NCBI RefSeq assembly: GCF_022539505.1
Contig: NC_061514.1
Span: forward strand, 43,292,179 to 43,356,178
Reading direction: 5' to 3'
Length of the DNA stretch: 64,000 nt
From: Lolium rigidum
Lineage: Eukaryota; Streptophyta; Magnoliopsida; Poales; Poaceae
The notes under the pieces are model-generated. The model had not been told where the DNA came from. It ran no database searches and worked only from the letters and a program-made list of their open reading frames with translations. How positions within the stretch are numbered: position 1 is the first letter of the stretch; every line of letters starts with the position of its first letter. A program made the translations under genes and the position numbers. Below are positions 1 to 10,800 of the stretch, one piece after another.

Positions 1-686
1 TGAGAGAGGTCTCACTCGAATAAATCTTGGGTCACCCAAGTACATTGCTCTTGGGTCAATGCCCACCCAAGTGCTTGTGCTCGTGTAAGTACTTGAATAT
101 CTCCCCTTGGAATGTGCCTTCCTTTTGATGGGCACCACAAATTGGGTGGGCACCACAAATTGGACCTTGTTCAATTTCTATATAAGGCTCGCAAAGACAC
201 ACGTCCTCAAGTTCCGTGTATCCTCTAGTTCTTTTGGACTCTCCTTTAGCTTGGCAAGCAAGCTCGTCCTCAAAACAATGGCTCTTCTTCGATATCCATC
301 GGGTTGTTTGGGTCTCAACTTGGGTAACACATTGGGTCTTGGTGCCTCCCCATCATTGATCATGGCATCTATGGAGGTAGCGCCATTCAAGAAGGCATGG
401 CACATATGTCGTCGGATCGGGACGCAAGCATGCTAAATCTATGGACACAAAGCTGGAAACAAAAGAGATTCATACCATGTCGAAGGGTGAACCAGGCCGT
501 GCCGGCATTCCTTCAAATAGGTTACATGGCATGGGGACAGCGACGGGTGGCAAGTGTTTCGCAGGCATCCTTTGCACCCCCCCCCCCCAATGAGCCACTT
601 CTCGGGATGTTGAGGTCGATGTTTGGACATGCCGATACTGCAAGAAGGACTTGCCGACCTCCAGTGGTGTGTCCCTCGACAACTGG
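1..686. other. Unassigned flank with an 18-bp tandem repeat
   Basis: No gene is recognised on the plus strand. Positions 1-110 repeat short CTTGGGT / ACCCAAG words. An 18-bp unit (GGGCACCACAAATTGGGT) is present twice in tandem from 130, the second copy starting at 148. The right part (470-686) belongs to the reading frame broken by the adjoining solo LTR. A run of ten or more C lies near 581-591. Confidence 0.4.
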
Positions 687-2635
687 GACGGTGCTGAGCG
701 CGAAGTTGGTGAAGGAGAATTTATGCGCAACGTTGAGTGGAACCCCAAGAGGAAGGTATGATGAGCACAACAAGAAGTTTTTCCTCGGTAAGAAACCAAG
801 GTTTATCGACCAGTAGGAGAAAAACGTTCTCTCCCGAGGTGTTGCGAACCAACTCGTGGAAGGGCGCACTGCTGGCGTCAGCAGCAACGTGGAGACCTGC
901 ACAGAAACAACCAAGTACTTTGTCCCCAACTTTCAGCGAGTTTGTCAAGCTCACTGATTTTGCTGAAAACAAAGGATTAAACGAACCGTGTAGAAAAAGA
1001 ATTGTTTGCAGAGAACAGAACAGAAAAATGTTGTAGAAGATTGCAATTAAAAGAAGGACCGGGGCCCACAGTTCACTAGAGGCGTCTCCCCAATAAAATA
1101 AATATGCTGGGTAAACAAATTACAGATGGGAAATTGACAAACAGAGATTCTACGCTAATGGTTGGTGCAGAATACATGCTATGAAAGTATGCGGGCATTA
1201 CAACAATATACATAGACCGTAATCCAACTGCATCTATGACTAATAATCCACCATCAGGATTGCATCCGCGACACCCTCCAGTATTAAGTTGCAAGCAACG
1301 GACTATCGCTTTAAGCAATGTGTGTAAAGTAAACGATGAAATTACCCTTGAATAGAACACCGTTGTTTCCTCCCTAGTAGCAACATCACATCTACAACCG
1401 TAGAGAACAAGGTCACTTCCCATGGTTAAATAGAGGCATGAACCCACTATCGAGCATAAATACTCCCTCTTGGAGTCGCTAGCATCTACTTGGCCAGAAG
1501 ATCTACTAGAAACGGAGAGCATGCAAGATCATAATAACATAATACATAATCTCAACCAAAGTAATCTCTCTATAAATCGGATCCACATCAAACCAACATG
1601 TAGCAATTACAAATAAATGATCTTGATCATGTTAGGCAGCTCACAAGATCTATACATGAAGCACAACAAGGAGAGGACAGCCATCTAGCTACTGCTATGG
1701 ACCCATAGTCCCATGGAGAACTACTCACGCATCACCTCGGATGAAGACAAGGCGATGTAGAGGCCTCCGGCGGTGATTTCCCTCACCGGCAGGGTGCCGG
1801 GATGGACTGCAGAACCCTCCCGAACTAGGGTTTCGGTTGACAGCGGCGTCGGAACTTTTCATGGATGGAGGCTTGGGTTTCTGGGGTTTTCCTGATACGA
1901 GAAATAAATAGGCGGAAGGGCGGAGCAAACGAGGTGACGAGGCGCCAGTACATGGGCCAGGCGCGGTACTGCCACGTGGCAGCTCTCCTGCACGTGTCCT
2001 TCTGGCTCCGTCTTCGTCCCGGAAAAATAAGACTCTGGGCTTTTGTTTCGTCCAATTCCGAGAAACTTTCATGTACAACTTTTCTGAAACACAAAAACAG
2101 CGAGAAAACGGAAGCGGCACTACGGCACTGCGTTAATAGGTTAGTCCTGGAAAATGCTAAAAAGTGTGGAAAAGTGCACATAAAACATATAAGAATTGTA
2201 ACAAAACAAGCATGGAGCATCAGAAATTATAGATACGTTTGGGACGTATCAGACGGCGCCAATGTATGTCCTAACGAGCGTTGGGGCTTGTTCACAAATG
2301 AGTGCGAGCTCGTCTCTAGGGCGTTGGTCAGCGTCTGACCATTGATCATGAGCAGAACTTGGGAGACCATGGGCTCGGCGTTAGCGCAGGCTTGAACTTG
2401 GGCGACATATGCCACTACATTGGCCCTTTCTTGGGCCGCAACGGAAAGCATGTTCTTGACGTTGTCTCTAACATAGTACACTTCCTCGACTCCTCCGCCT
2501 ACTCCTCCGGCATTACCTCCTTCTTTGGCTTGACCAAACCGGGCACAATGACCTTTATTGGGGAATCGCGGCAGCCAACCAGAGCAGTGGCCACATCGGA
2601 ATGATCTGTGGGCGCGATGTCGGGTACGATGTCAG
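470..2635 (-). pseudogene. Old reading frame split by a solo LTR (unknown protein)
   Basis: The two parts are 2252-2635 and 470-691 on the minus strand. If the LTR at 692-2251 and one copy of its 5-bp duplication are removed, the frame reads through without a stop for about 200 codons and ends at a stop at 470. The upstream part has a Cys/His cluster (C-G-H-C ... G-H-C) followed by an Ala/Val/Gln-rich helix-like stretch. The downstream part has no known motif. I do not recognise the family; it could be a transposon-encoded or captured exon. The plus-strand frame across the junction is also open, but only for a shorter distance. No start codon is certain. Confidence 0.4.
692..2251 (-). mobile_element. 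Solo LTR, Athila-like gypsy family (diverged)
   Basis: Read on the minus strand it begins TGATACGTCCCAAACGTATC and resembles along its whole length the LTRs at 29220, 43716 and 50289, including the conserved '...GAATTGGACGAAA...' block and the 3' 'CTTGGGGTTCC'-type region. It ends ...GCA at 692. It is flanked by perfect 5-bp direct repeats GACGG at 687-691 and 2252-2256, as expected of integration followed by LTR-LTR recombination. It is 1560 bp, close to the 1594-1604 bp of the related LTRs, but much more diverged and hence probably older. Confidence 0.85.
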
Positions 2636-3018
2636 GTAAGGAGGGGGACGTCATGGCCTCCATGGATTAAAATAGAGCAGGGTTGTGCAGGAGGCGGAGG
2701 CTGGATGAGAGCGGATGGGGAGTGTGGCTGGCTGGAGGATCCGAGGCGGAAAAAATAGCCACACAACGCGGCCATGCAAAGTGGACATGTGGGCTATCTA
2801 TTCGACCACAAAGTCAGACCAAAGTTGGGCTAGGAATGTGCCGAAACGGACCGATCGATGGGGCTTGGTCCTTTTGCATGTCGCTGTTGGAACTCTCCTT
2901 TAGGCCGCATGGCCAGCAGTGTGTAGAATATGTTCATTTGCGGGCCTCCGTTGTAGATGGCTTGAAGGTGATCGAGGTTTTGAGATCGAACTTCCCAGCA
3001 GATGTTCCTTTGATCTTG
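2636..3018. other. No recognisable feature
   Basis: GC-rich then mixed sequence between the broken frame and the LINE end. Short open frames on the plus strand (for example 2683-3141) show no motif I recognise and overlap the antisense LINE, so they are not called. Confidence 0.4.
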
Positions 3019-3450
3019 TTTTTTTCATATGAGGCAAAAGTTTTACCTATTTCATTGATCAAGAAGAGATTAAGGGTTCACAATACAAGGAGCAAAAGGA
3101 GGCTCCAAAACACAATCCTCCCAAGCCATTCCACTCCTTGATGCATCTTGAAATACGAAGGTGGTATGTACAACTGAACATGAGGTGTGCCACATTCTCT
3201 GGCTCCCGCTTGCATAGTTCACAAAGACCGTAATTAGGGCATCCACGATGAGGAAGGCGGTACGCTACCTATACACGATTTTGGAGGATCAACCACACAA
3301 AAATACCTCTTTGGAGGGACCCCTTTATACCACAGAAGGAAGGTTGGAATATTGGACAACACCAAACATGAGACGATATGGATATATACATCTTTTCTTA
3401 CTGAAGCATACTTGGACACCCAAGTACCCGACTCAACAGGCCAACTCGGC
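3019..3450 (-). mobile_element. LINE 3' end with zf-RVT-type fragment
   Basis: On the minus strand the conceptual translation of about 3095-3410 gives the Cys/His pattern of the zinc-binding region found after reverse transcriptase in plant LINEs (W-L-I-L-Q-N-R-V ... G-L-C-x-L-C ... E-x-x-x-H-L-x-F-x-C). It is followed by an A-run (T-run on plus at 3019-3025) as the poly(A) tail. It is strongly 5'-truncated, with no reverse transcriptase or endonuclease part visible. A second, better preserved fragment of the same domain lies at 21216-22225 in the pectinesterase intron. Confidence 0.7.
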
Positions 3451-3937
3451 ATCTAAGGGTGTGTTTCAATACTCGCAACCTTTTTCTACATCCGGGGAGA
3501 TCTTGTCACTAGATCCATGATTCACTGGGCCAAGTCCAAATTGTGCATTTAGTTTGGTTGATAACAAAACAAATTTTACCCATCTGTGCACTTTGTTTGG
3601 CTTCCAACATATTTAATTTCTGTGTAGGGGATGAAAATTTTGGTTGTTTGGTTTCATACGTTGAGATGTTGTGGTAACCACTTCTCACAAGTAATGGCAT
3701 TAGCACATACTACTATGAACTAACGGGCAGGCAGCATATCGAACTAATAGGCAACACCAAATTAACGTTGTTTATCCCTATCTACTAGCAAATAGCAGTT
3801 CGTCGACATATTACCTAGATACTATCGAATAAGACTTTACCACAAGTACTACTTACACACACATAAAGGAGTTCGCAGAACACAATGAAATGGTGTTTCC
3901 TCATCAGTTATTTTCTTCACTTCTGAAAGGAAATGGA
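3451..3937. other. No recognisable feature
   Basis: AT-rich non-coding sequence. A short segment at about 3390-3440 resembles 8570-8610 (both contain a '...CTTTTCTT.CTGAAGCA.AC.TGGAC.CCCAA' block), suggesting two remnants of one low-copy repeat. Confidence 0.3.
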
Positions 3938-6236
3938 TGGCGCCTAGTGGGGGTGAATAGGAAGTTTAAAACGTTTACGATGTTGGATTAACAAATGCGA
4001 AACAAAACTACGGTTTAACTTGTCAATCACAAAACCTATATAACTAGGGTTTACCTACGTGCACTAAAAACTGAAGCTAAGCAAGACAAGCAACTATTTG
4101 ATAGCAAGATATATAACTTCAAGATCGAAGGCTATCACAAAGTATAGTGCATAAGTAAAGAGCTTGGGTACATGAATAACCGAGGTGACGCGGAGACGAT
4201 GATGTATCCCGAAGTTCACACTCGTGCGAGTGCTACTCTCTGTTGAAGCAGTGTAGAGGCACAATGCTCCCCAAACACCACGAAGGCCTCAGTGTATTCT
4301 CCTAGCACCTTCCCACCAAAAGTTAATCCATGCTCCACTATGGAATATTGAGGGTGGTCACTGAACCCGCACAAAGCTTGTTTCGAGGCTCCCAAGAAAC
4401 CGCCACCAAGGCCTCACACTTGAGGAATCTTCAAAACTTAATTGGAGGCCCCAAAAATACCACAAAGATCACTAAGCCATCTACGGTCAAAATACCTAAG
4501 AGAAACAAGCTCTGGGAACAAGCTTTCTAATAGATATCTCACGAACTTTCACCTCAATGTATCACACGGAGAAGTCAAACCGGTGCACCTAATGCAATGT
4601 CAAGAACACCACAAAGATGTTGATATCCTTCACTTTCAAATTCCAATAAAGCTACTAAAGCTATTGGGGGGAAAGAGAGGAAGAAAAAATAGGAGGAGGA
4701 ACACCAAATTTCTCTCCAAGAACAAGATCTAGGGATTCCCTCACAAAGAGGGAAATTGATTGGCGGGATTGAAGATCTAGATCTCCTCTCTCTCTTTTCC
4801 TCAAATATGAGCAAGAATCATGGAGAGATTAGAGGGAGATGAAGCTTCTCAAAGTCAACAATGGAGTAGAGAGAGTGGGGGAGCTCATGACCCAGGGGAG
4901 AAGGGTCTATTTATACCCCAAAAATGGAATCTAACCATCGGAACGGGGCCCAAAAACAGCCCGCAAGGCCACAACCGGACCTTTCAGCCATGGTTAGACG
5001 ACTCTGGTTGGCCGGACCAATCCGGGCACAATTTTTCGTGCACACTGAAATCTCTCCGGACCAACGGGATGGACTGGTCCGGTCGTGGCCAGACCTTCCG
5101 GGCCTAGCTGGACCACTCCGGCGGTACTGCAGGAACAAACCCAAAAAGGGCATAACTTGAGCATCCCGACTCCGATTTTGATAATCTTGGGCTTGTTTCA
5201 AACTAGAAACGAGCTCTACAAGATCATGCAGAGAACCATCATAGTCCAACAAGGGAGGGTAAAACTAAATGATGAAATATTTTAACCTATCTAAAAAAGG
5301 CCGATAAAACCTCCAACATCGAAATGACAACAACTTGAGTTAGATTTGGGTGAAACCAATTTTGTTGGAAAGATGATGACAATATCTACCCCACAAAGAA
5401 TGGAAATATTAAGAACAAGTAGGGAAGATTTTCTATGAATTTAGAGATGAAACCTCTCAATATGAAGTACAGAAAAAACTCCAATATCGAAAATGCAACA
5501 AGTATTTCATGTGGAATCCGTTTTTCATGAACTAGAGCTTGTCATGAGAATAAGCACAAGATGTGTAACAACATATGGATAGACCCAAATAACAACCAAG
5601 AAAGATTATGCAAAGATCCAAAGGTTTGAGCTCTCTCTGAACAATATGACCGAGTTACTCACTCGAGAGCCATGTTCATAGTACGGTAACTAACCTATAA
5701 ACCGGTCTTCCAACTAAACCACGATACCGATGAGAAAGAAACCCTATGAGGAACAAACCTTAACCTTGAGCATTCCAGTTGAGCGCGCTCGATGATGCCG
5801 ATCTTGACCGCACCAAGATGGAACGTCTTTCTTGAAAGTGCTTGCTTGATGAAGTCTTGCGGATTGCTCTCCCCCCCCCCCAATCCACTATGGGAGAGCT
5901 TCTTCTTGTTCGGCGCATCTTCACATATCCCATATGGATGGAAAGCTTCAAGCATATGATCTCTTCGAGTGGCTCATTTTGAACTTGCACAACGTTTCTT
6001 CTTTCTTCCTCTTGTTGATATCTTGAAGATACACATGAGAGCTCAGTCAATCTTCTTCTTCAAGACATGCTTGTAACTTGATCTTCTTCATGTTCTCCTT
6101 CTTGCAACCTTGAAGTCAACATATGGTTCAATCATTGCCTATGGACAAATCCTACAATTGTAACTCAATGCAAACATCAGTCCATAGAAATTGCCATTAA
6201 TTACCAAAACCACACATGGGGGCTCCATGCACTTTC
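3938..6236 (-). mobile_element. 2.3 kb LTR-like repeat, copy 1 (inverted)
   Basis: On the minus strand it starts TGAAAGTGCATGGAGCCCCC and ends with CTAGGCGCCA, so it has the TG...CA ends of an LTR. It is collinear end to end, in opposite orientation, with 22252-24536. Shared landmarks are the terminal 'CATGTGTGG' block, a CCGG-rich 'CCGGACCACTCC' zone (about 4985-5130) and the 'CTCCCAAGAAACC...' zone. No PBS, PPT, coding region or target duplication could be found, so it may be a solo LTR that lost its flanks or another TG-CA bounded element. Family not named. Confidence 0.6.
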
Positions 6237-6270
6237 AATTTCTATTCTTTAGTTATTCACTTCCTCCTCT

Positions 6271-7396
6271 TTAGATCCTGATGTTGCCTCTGTTAGCCCA
6301 CATAGCATTAGCCCACTTCTGCCTCTTGTTCTTCCAGGACTCGTTATCAGCAGCACCGACACCATGGCCAACATCAAAATCACCAGTCCTCACATCATTC
6401 TCATCCGGGTAGAACTCTTCAACACCCCACCCCAAAACCCAGTTGTGCAGAATGCAACATGCAAGAACTAGCTTAACTTGTGTGGGGAAAAGATGGAATG
6501 GCATCTGATCGAGGATCTTAAACCTGTTCTTCAGGGAATTGAATTCCCTTTCGGTCGTCACTCTAAGGCTAGAGTGTCTCAGATTGAAAAGTGCATGGCC
6601 ATTCTTGGGGAAGAACTTTGCAGGGAACTCATTCAGATGGTACCTTGTTGACCTGAAGGGTGGGAGATTTCCAGGGCGATAAGCATATCTAGCAACAGCT
6701 AGGTAAAAGTTACCCTTGGTGAATTATAGGCCATGTGGTCTCTCCAAGCTATCAGCAAGAATGTATGCATTATGAGCTGAACCTTCCCATCCAGCTAACA
6801 CATATGTAAATTTCATATCAAAATCAACAACGTCAAACATATTTTGACTGTTGTAGTGCTTTCTCCCCTTGTATGCATGAGCCATACTTCTTGGCACTCT
6901 AGTAGTCACATGAGTATTGTCGATCTCCCCAACACAATCTTAACATGAACATGAAAAAATTGGTAGGTATCACTGCAGTACAACCTTGCATTTCACAACA
7001 AGACATAATTTCTCACCTCAAAATATGGAAACCATTGGTAGATATCCTTGATTTCGTGGGGATGCGAGCAAATGTCGGCTTGATCATCTCTCCTTGGAGC
7101 TCTCTGATAGCATACATGACTTGCCTAAAGTAACAAGATATTGCCTCAGTTCACCTCTTCCATGTGTTGTGAATCACTCAAAATCTTTGATTATGTCCAA
7201 AAATATGGAGGAACATTACCACTTTCTTCTCAATACAGATGTTGATAGTATCTTGAAGCAACCCCCTTTCCCGTAAATTATGCACAAGGTGGTTAAATGT
7301 GGCTATGCCCATCCTAAGCATGTTGATAGTTTCTACATCGTTGTTATTGTAGATGTAGTTCAGAATTTTTATACGTTCTATGTCGTGCTCAAACAT
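6271..7396 (-). pseudogene. PIF/Harbinger (HARBI1-like) transposase, decayed
   Basis: The minus-strand pieces follow the order of plant PIF/Harbinger transposases. The N-terminal part (7396-7178) contains '...RGLLQDT...' and '...HIFGHNQRF'. Next comes an apparent 78-bp intron (about 7016-6939, GT...AG). The first catalytic block 'C-V-G-E-I-D-N-T-H-V' follows, then 'YVLAGWEGSAH' (about 6790), then the C-terminal 'EREFNSLKNRFKIL' block (about 6545) holding the third acidic residue. Normally the enzyme cuts and pastes its own DNA using a DDE/D triad. Here the second Asp, expected in 'YL.DAGYA', reads Ala ('YLAVARYA'). An in-frame TAA interrupts the frame near 6728, a stop follows GHNQRF, and the reading frame shifts upstream of the intron. 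It is not functional. Confidence 0.8.
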
Positions 7397-7944
7397 TGGA
7401 CCATGGGTGATGGAGGGTCTATAGTTGTGATTTGTGACGCGCTCTCTGGCGGATGAGAAGCATCCATGCCTGAATCGCAGCTATGAAAGCGGTCGTGTTA
7501 ATGAAAAAGCTTCAAATGCTTGACCTAAATATTTCATTCCGCGTAAGTAATAGCTTAATCGGCCTAAAGTTTGAACACATTAAAGAAGATACATAATTAA
7601 AGATGGGGTGCAAGTGGGTTATAGGTGCTTACAGCTTGGTTGAAGGTGGTGTCAAGATATCGGAGACGGAGACGACGGAAAAAGAGATTGCTAGAGATAA
7701 AGGGGACTTGCTGGTGCCGCAAATCTAGGAGACCCACCGCCTGCTAAGGTGGAGCAGCGGCTGCCTGCTATGGTGGAACCGAGCTTTTCTCAGAGGACAG
7801 GCTAGAGACTGTTTTGAACATCATGCTAAGCAAGAACGAGAATAATGGTTCGCAACCAGACTGCTGATTTTTGCATCCATGGAAGCTAGAAACGACTTCA
7901 CGAGTACCCAAACACGCTCTAAGGGAGACATCTCATCTCACGGA
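7397..7944. other. Harbinger flank, no clear gene
   Basis: Sequence upstream of the dead transposase. It may be the 5' region of the same element (a GA-rich 'GGAGACGGAGACGACGG' stretch at about 7660), but no terminal inverted repeat was found and no protein is recognisable. Confidence 0.3.
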
Positions 7945-7947
7945 TAA

Positions 7948-8273
7948 GGGCATGTACAATGGTAGAGAAGGCACACCTTCTCTTAGTAGTCCATGTCATT
8001 TAGAGAGGATGATAAATATAATGGATACAATGCATTATCTCTTATTGTCGTCCCTTGCAATAAATCATAATTAATTATTTTTAGTAGGAAATTATGTGTC
8101 TAAGGGAAGACATGTCATACAATGGAAAAAATAGCCTTCTCTTATTTCATAAGAGATTATCGCTTAGCTAAGAGAAAACAGTCTTCTCTTCCTTCATTCT
8201 CTCTCCGCCAACTAAGCAAAATACAACGTGACAAGTGTAAGAGAAAGCTAACATCACTCCATTGTACATGCTC
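7948..8273. mobile_element. Tourist/Harbinger-type MITE (326 bp)
   Basis: It begins GGGCATGTACAATGG and ends CCATTGTACATGCTC, giving near-perfect 15-bp terminal inverted repeats. It is flanked by the 3-bp duplication TAA at 7945-7947 and 8274-8276, the signature of PIF/Harbinger insertion. The interior is AT-rich, with CTTCTCTTA-type subterminal repeats and no coding capacity. Confidence 0.85.
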
Positions 8274-8276
8274 TAA

Positions 8277-9051
8277 AAGTAGCTGTGGTACGCGATATGA
8301 ATTGCATATCCGAAAGATAACATGCATTAGCCTTGCCCTTGATAACTCGCCGGTACCTGAATGTCGAGATCTCTGATTGTGCCTGTGAGGCTGTGGCTAT
8401 CAGACAACAGTATATACCTGAAGGTATGAAGTGACGGAGAGACATAGGGATTGAAGTTAGGCAGCATGTCCTTAGAACTGAACGTCCACGATTGCATCAG
8501 CTAGAGACTAGAGTCGAGATCGAGATGATTGGACCATCGGACAGCTCCAAACGTAACACTGAAGAGATACAGCTTTTCTTTCTGAAGCAGACATGGACGC
8601 CCAACTGGCAAACTCTGCATGTTAGCAAGGCATGTCACAATATTCTCATCGATGCACACGCAGGATTGGATCAGAAGGATGATTTCGTAAGCTACTCCCG
8701 CTCCGCTCTCAACTGCAACGAAACCACGATTTTTTTTTCATGCGCAGTTCAATTTCACCCGACGTTTCTGCTGCCTTGTTCTTGCTGAAAAGACAGACAG
8801 GTTGAACTGAACCAAGCCGCGACGACGAACACAGTACCGAGATTACGCTCGTACACCACACAAATCTAGCCCCTAATTCTAGGCCAATCCAGGAAGCAGC
8901 TAAGGTAGGGGATCGTCGCGCTAGCACCGCAATCATTCTTCCCCGGCGGACGCAGCCAAGCGCGAGTCACACGCCGCCGCGCCTATTTTGGCGGCTTCGG
9001 CGTCGCGCCAAGGCGGCCAGCAATGGCGATCCCCCACCGTCACAGCGCCTC
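8277..9051. other. Upstream region of the proline-rich gene
   Basis: No gene recognised. Composition changes sharply at about 8930 from mixed to very GC-rich (>60%), which continues into the gene downstream and probably marks its promoter and 5' end. Confidence 0.35.
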
Positions 9052-9169
9052 CACGTGACCGGCCGGCCGCATGCCATTGCCACCGCACACCAATGGCGCG
9101 CGCGCAATGATACCCATGCCCGCATCCCATGCCAGTGGGCCACGCCCCCGAGCTCGCCCGCCTATATAA
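9052..9169 (+). promoter_or_regulatory. Probable core promoter of the HyPRP gene
   Basis: A palindromic G-box CACGTG lies at 9052-9057 (in CCACGTGACC, an ABRE-like context). A TATA box TATATAA lies at 9163-9169, about 75 bp before the chosen ATG, so transcription should start near 9195-9200. The G-box suggests bZIP/bHLH input; that is an inference from the motif only. Confidence 0.6.
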
Positions 9170-9243
9170 CACGCTCGATCGGAGACCTCCTGCCACAGAA
9201 CACAGCACAGCACGTAGCGGACTCACGTAGTAAGCTCGAAGCA

Positions 9244-10116
9244 ATGGAGTCCACCAAGGTCTCGGCGCTGCTGGTGCTCGCCATGCTCGCCTTCTCCTCC
9301 CCCATGGCGCTGGCGTGCGGCTCCGCCTCGTGCACCACCCCGTCCGGCGGCACCGGCACCACCATCCCGTCCGTCGGCGGCATTGTCGGCACCGTCTCTC
9401 CGGTCGTCGGCACCGTCACCGGCGCCGTCCCTACAGTCGGCGGTGTCGTCGGCACCGTCGGCGGCGTCGCCTCTCCGGCCGTCGGCACCGTCACTGGAGC
9501 CGTCCCTACCGTAGGCGGCGTCGCATCTCCGGTCGTCGGCAAAGTCGGCGGCATGGTGACTCCCGTCGTGGGCGCCGTCGGCGGCATGGTCTCTCCGGTC
9601 GTAGGCACCGTCACCGGCGCCGTCCCTACAGTCGGCGGCGTCGTCGGCACCGTCTCTCCGGTCGTCGGCACCGTCGGTGGTGCCGTCCCCACAGTCGGCG
9701 GCATCGTGGGCATCGTCACTCCCATCATCGGCGGCGGGAGCCCCTCTCCCAAGCGCCACGGCGGACGCAAGGCCTGCCCGCCTTCTCCCCCGACGCCCAC
9801 GCCGTCTCCCCCGACGCCCGCGCCGACTCCGCCCACGCCCACTCCTAGCCCCACGCCGTCCTCCGACACCTGCCCCATCGACACGCTCAAGCTAGGCGTG
9901 TGCCTCAGCATTCTCGGAAACGAGGTGCACATCGGCGACAGCAAGGTCAAGTGCTGCGCGCTCGTGCAGGGCGTCGCCGGCCTCACCGCCGCGGCGTGCC
10001 TCTGCACCGCCATCAAGGCCAAGGTGCTCGACCTCTCCCTCTACGTGCCGCTCGCGCTCAGCCTGCTCGTCAACGACTGCGGCTGCGCCGTCCCGCCGGG
10101 CTACAAATGCGCCTAA
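9244..10116 (+). CDS. Hybrid proline-rich protein with C-terminal eight-cysteine domain
   Basis: Single-exon gene encoding 290 aa, predicted secreted to the cell wall. The start at 9244 is chosen because a signal peptide follows (residues 1-25, ending A-L-A-C-G) and the TATA box is 75 bp upstream; the open frame to 9055 lies in the promoter. Order: signal peptide; residues 41-164, a Gly/Val-rich repeat of the type SPVVGTVTGAVPTVGG; residues 166-206, a Pro-rich linker of SPPTPTP-type; residues 208-290, the 8CM (hydrophobic-seed/LTP-like) domain. That domain has C210, C220, C237-C238, C252-L-C254, C279 and C289, plus an extra C281. The layout matches HyPRPs of the DC2.15 class, thought to act in the wall or cuticle during growth and stress. 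The Val/Gly module in place of a purely Pro-rich N-part is unusual. The exact role is not known. Confidence 0.9.
   Translation: MESTKVSALLVLAMLAFSSPMALACGSASCTTPSGGTGTTIPSVGGIVGTVSPVVGTVTGAVPTVGGVVGTVGGVASPAVGTVTGAVPTVGGVASPVVGKVGGMVTPVVGAVGGMVSPVVGTVTGAVPTVGGVVGTVSPVVGTVGGAVPTVGGIVGIVTPIIGGGSPSPKRHGGRKACPPSPPTPTPSPPTPAPTPPTPTPSPTPSSDTCPIDTLKLGVCLSILGNEVHIGDSKVKCCALVQGVAGLTAAACLCTAIKAKVLDLSLYVPLALSLLVNDCGCAVPPGYKCA
9364..9735 (+). repeat. Imperfect Val/Gly tandem repeat inside the HyPRP gene
   Basis: Codes for residues 41-164. The modules 'S/T-P-V-V-G-T-V', 'T-G-A-V-P-T-V-G-G' and 'V-V-G-T-V' recur in varied order. The DNA copies (GTCGGCACCGTC, GCCGTCCCTAC) are close enough to favour slippage or unequal crossover, so repeat number may vary between alleles. 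Confidence 0.8.
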
Positions 10117-10319
10117 GCCATCCTTCCCACCCCCACGTACCTACGCATGCATCCACTGCATAGTCAAGCCACCCACAAGTTTGAAACTATTAAGGTTGTT
10201 GTTTGGTCGATGAAGCCACTTGCTTCCGGGTTGTTCATTTAGTACATTTATTTTATTTATTACCATTCCCATCATTTGGTTTGATATCCATCTTGTAAGA
10301 TTTGTATATCCACATCCTA

Positions 10320-10420
10320 TGGAAACTGTCATTGTACGTTGTGTAACTATTTATCCAAATGTAATGCCATTTTTACTCATGGTTTTGCACTATGATGTCC
10401 AAAGTCATGACGAATCACCC

Positions 10421-10451
<31 letters not shown>

Positions 10452-10800
10452 CATGACGAATTAATGTGGTACAAAAACATGAATCTGAACATATATTGAC
10501 AACAGAGAACGTGGATCCAAAAATATCATGCCAGCTAGAGCAATTAGTGGTACATTGTGTAACTATCTCGAACTATTTATCAAAATGTTATGCCATTCTT
10601 CAAACAAGAACACATTGCTCGTTCTCTTACTGATGGTTGCAATACGGATACGGTTTCAAAAGTTGTGAGCAATGTGGTATGAAAACTTCCATGAATCTGA
10701 AACGAATATCCCCAACAAAGAATGTGGTTCTGAAAATCTCATTTGCCAACTAGAGATAACAAAGGATGGGTGTAACATTTTGCAACTCATGAAAAATATG
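10320..10800 (+). repeat. Diverged duplicated segment downstream of HyPRP
   Basis: Blocks recur about 200 bp apart: 'GTAC.TTGTGTAACTAT...TTATC.AAATGT.ATGCCAT' near 10335 and 10550, and 'ATGTGGTA..AAAAC...CATGAATCTGAA' followed by 'AACTAGAG' near 10465 and 10670. They look like an old tandem duplication in the 3' flank. No coding function seen. Confidence 0.5.
10406..10461 (+). mobile_element. Tiny retroposed insert: poly(A)29 between 10-bp direct repeats
   Basis: CATGACGAAT occurs at 10406-10415 and again at 10452-10461. Between them are only CACCCGC and 29 A residues (10423-10451). Identical direct repeats around a poly(A) tail are the signature of LINE-machinery target-primed retroposition. 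Here the inserted body is only 7 bp, so it is an extreme 5'-truncation. Confidence 0.6.

Noticed and set aside
581..591. Poly-C runs (also about 5873, 18437, 40345) as functional motifs
   Set aside because: They are simple homopolymers with no shared context and may include length errors.
9162..10022. Long antisense frame (286 codons) opposite the HyPRP gene
   Set aside because: It is a shadow caused by the GC-rich repeat with period divisible by three; the plus frame has signal peptide, 8CM domain and TATA box.
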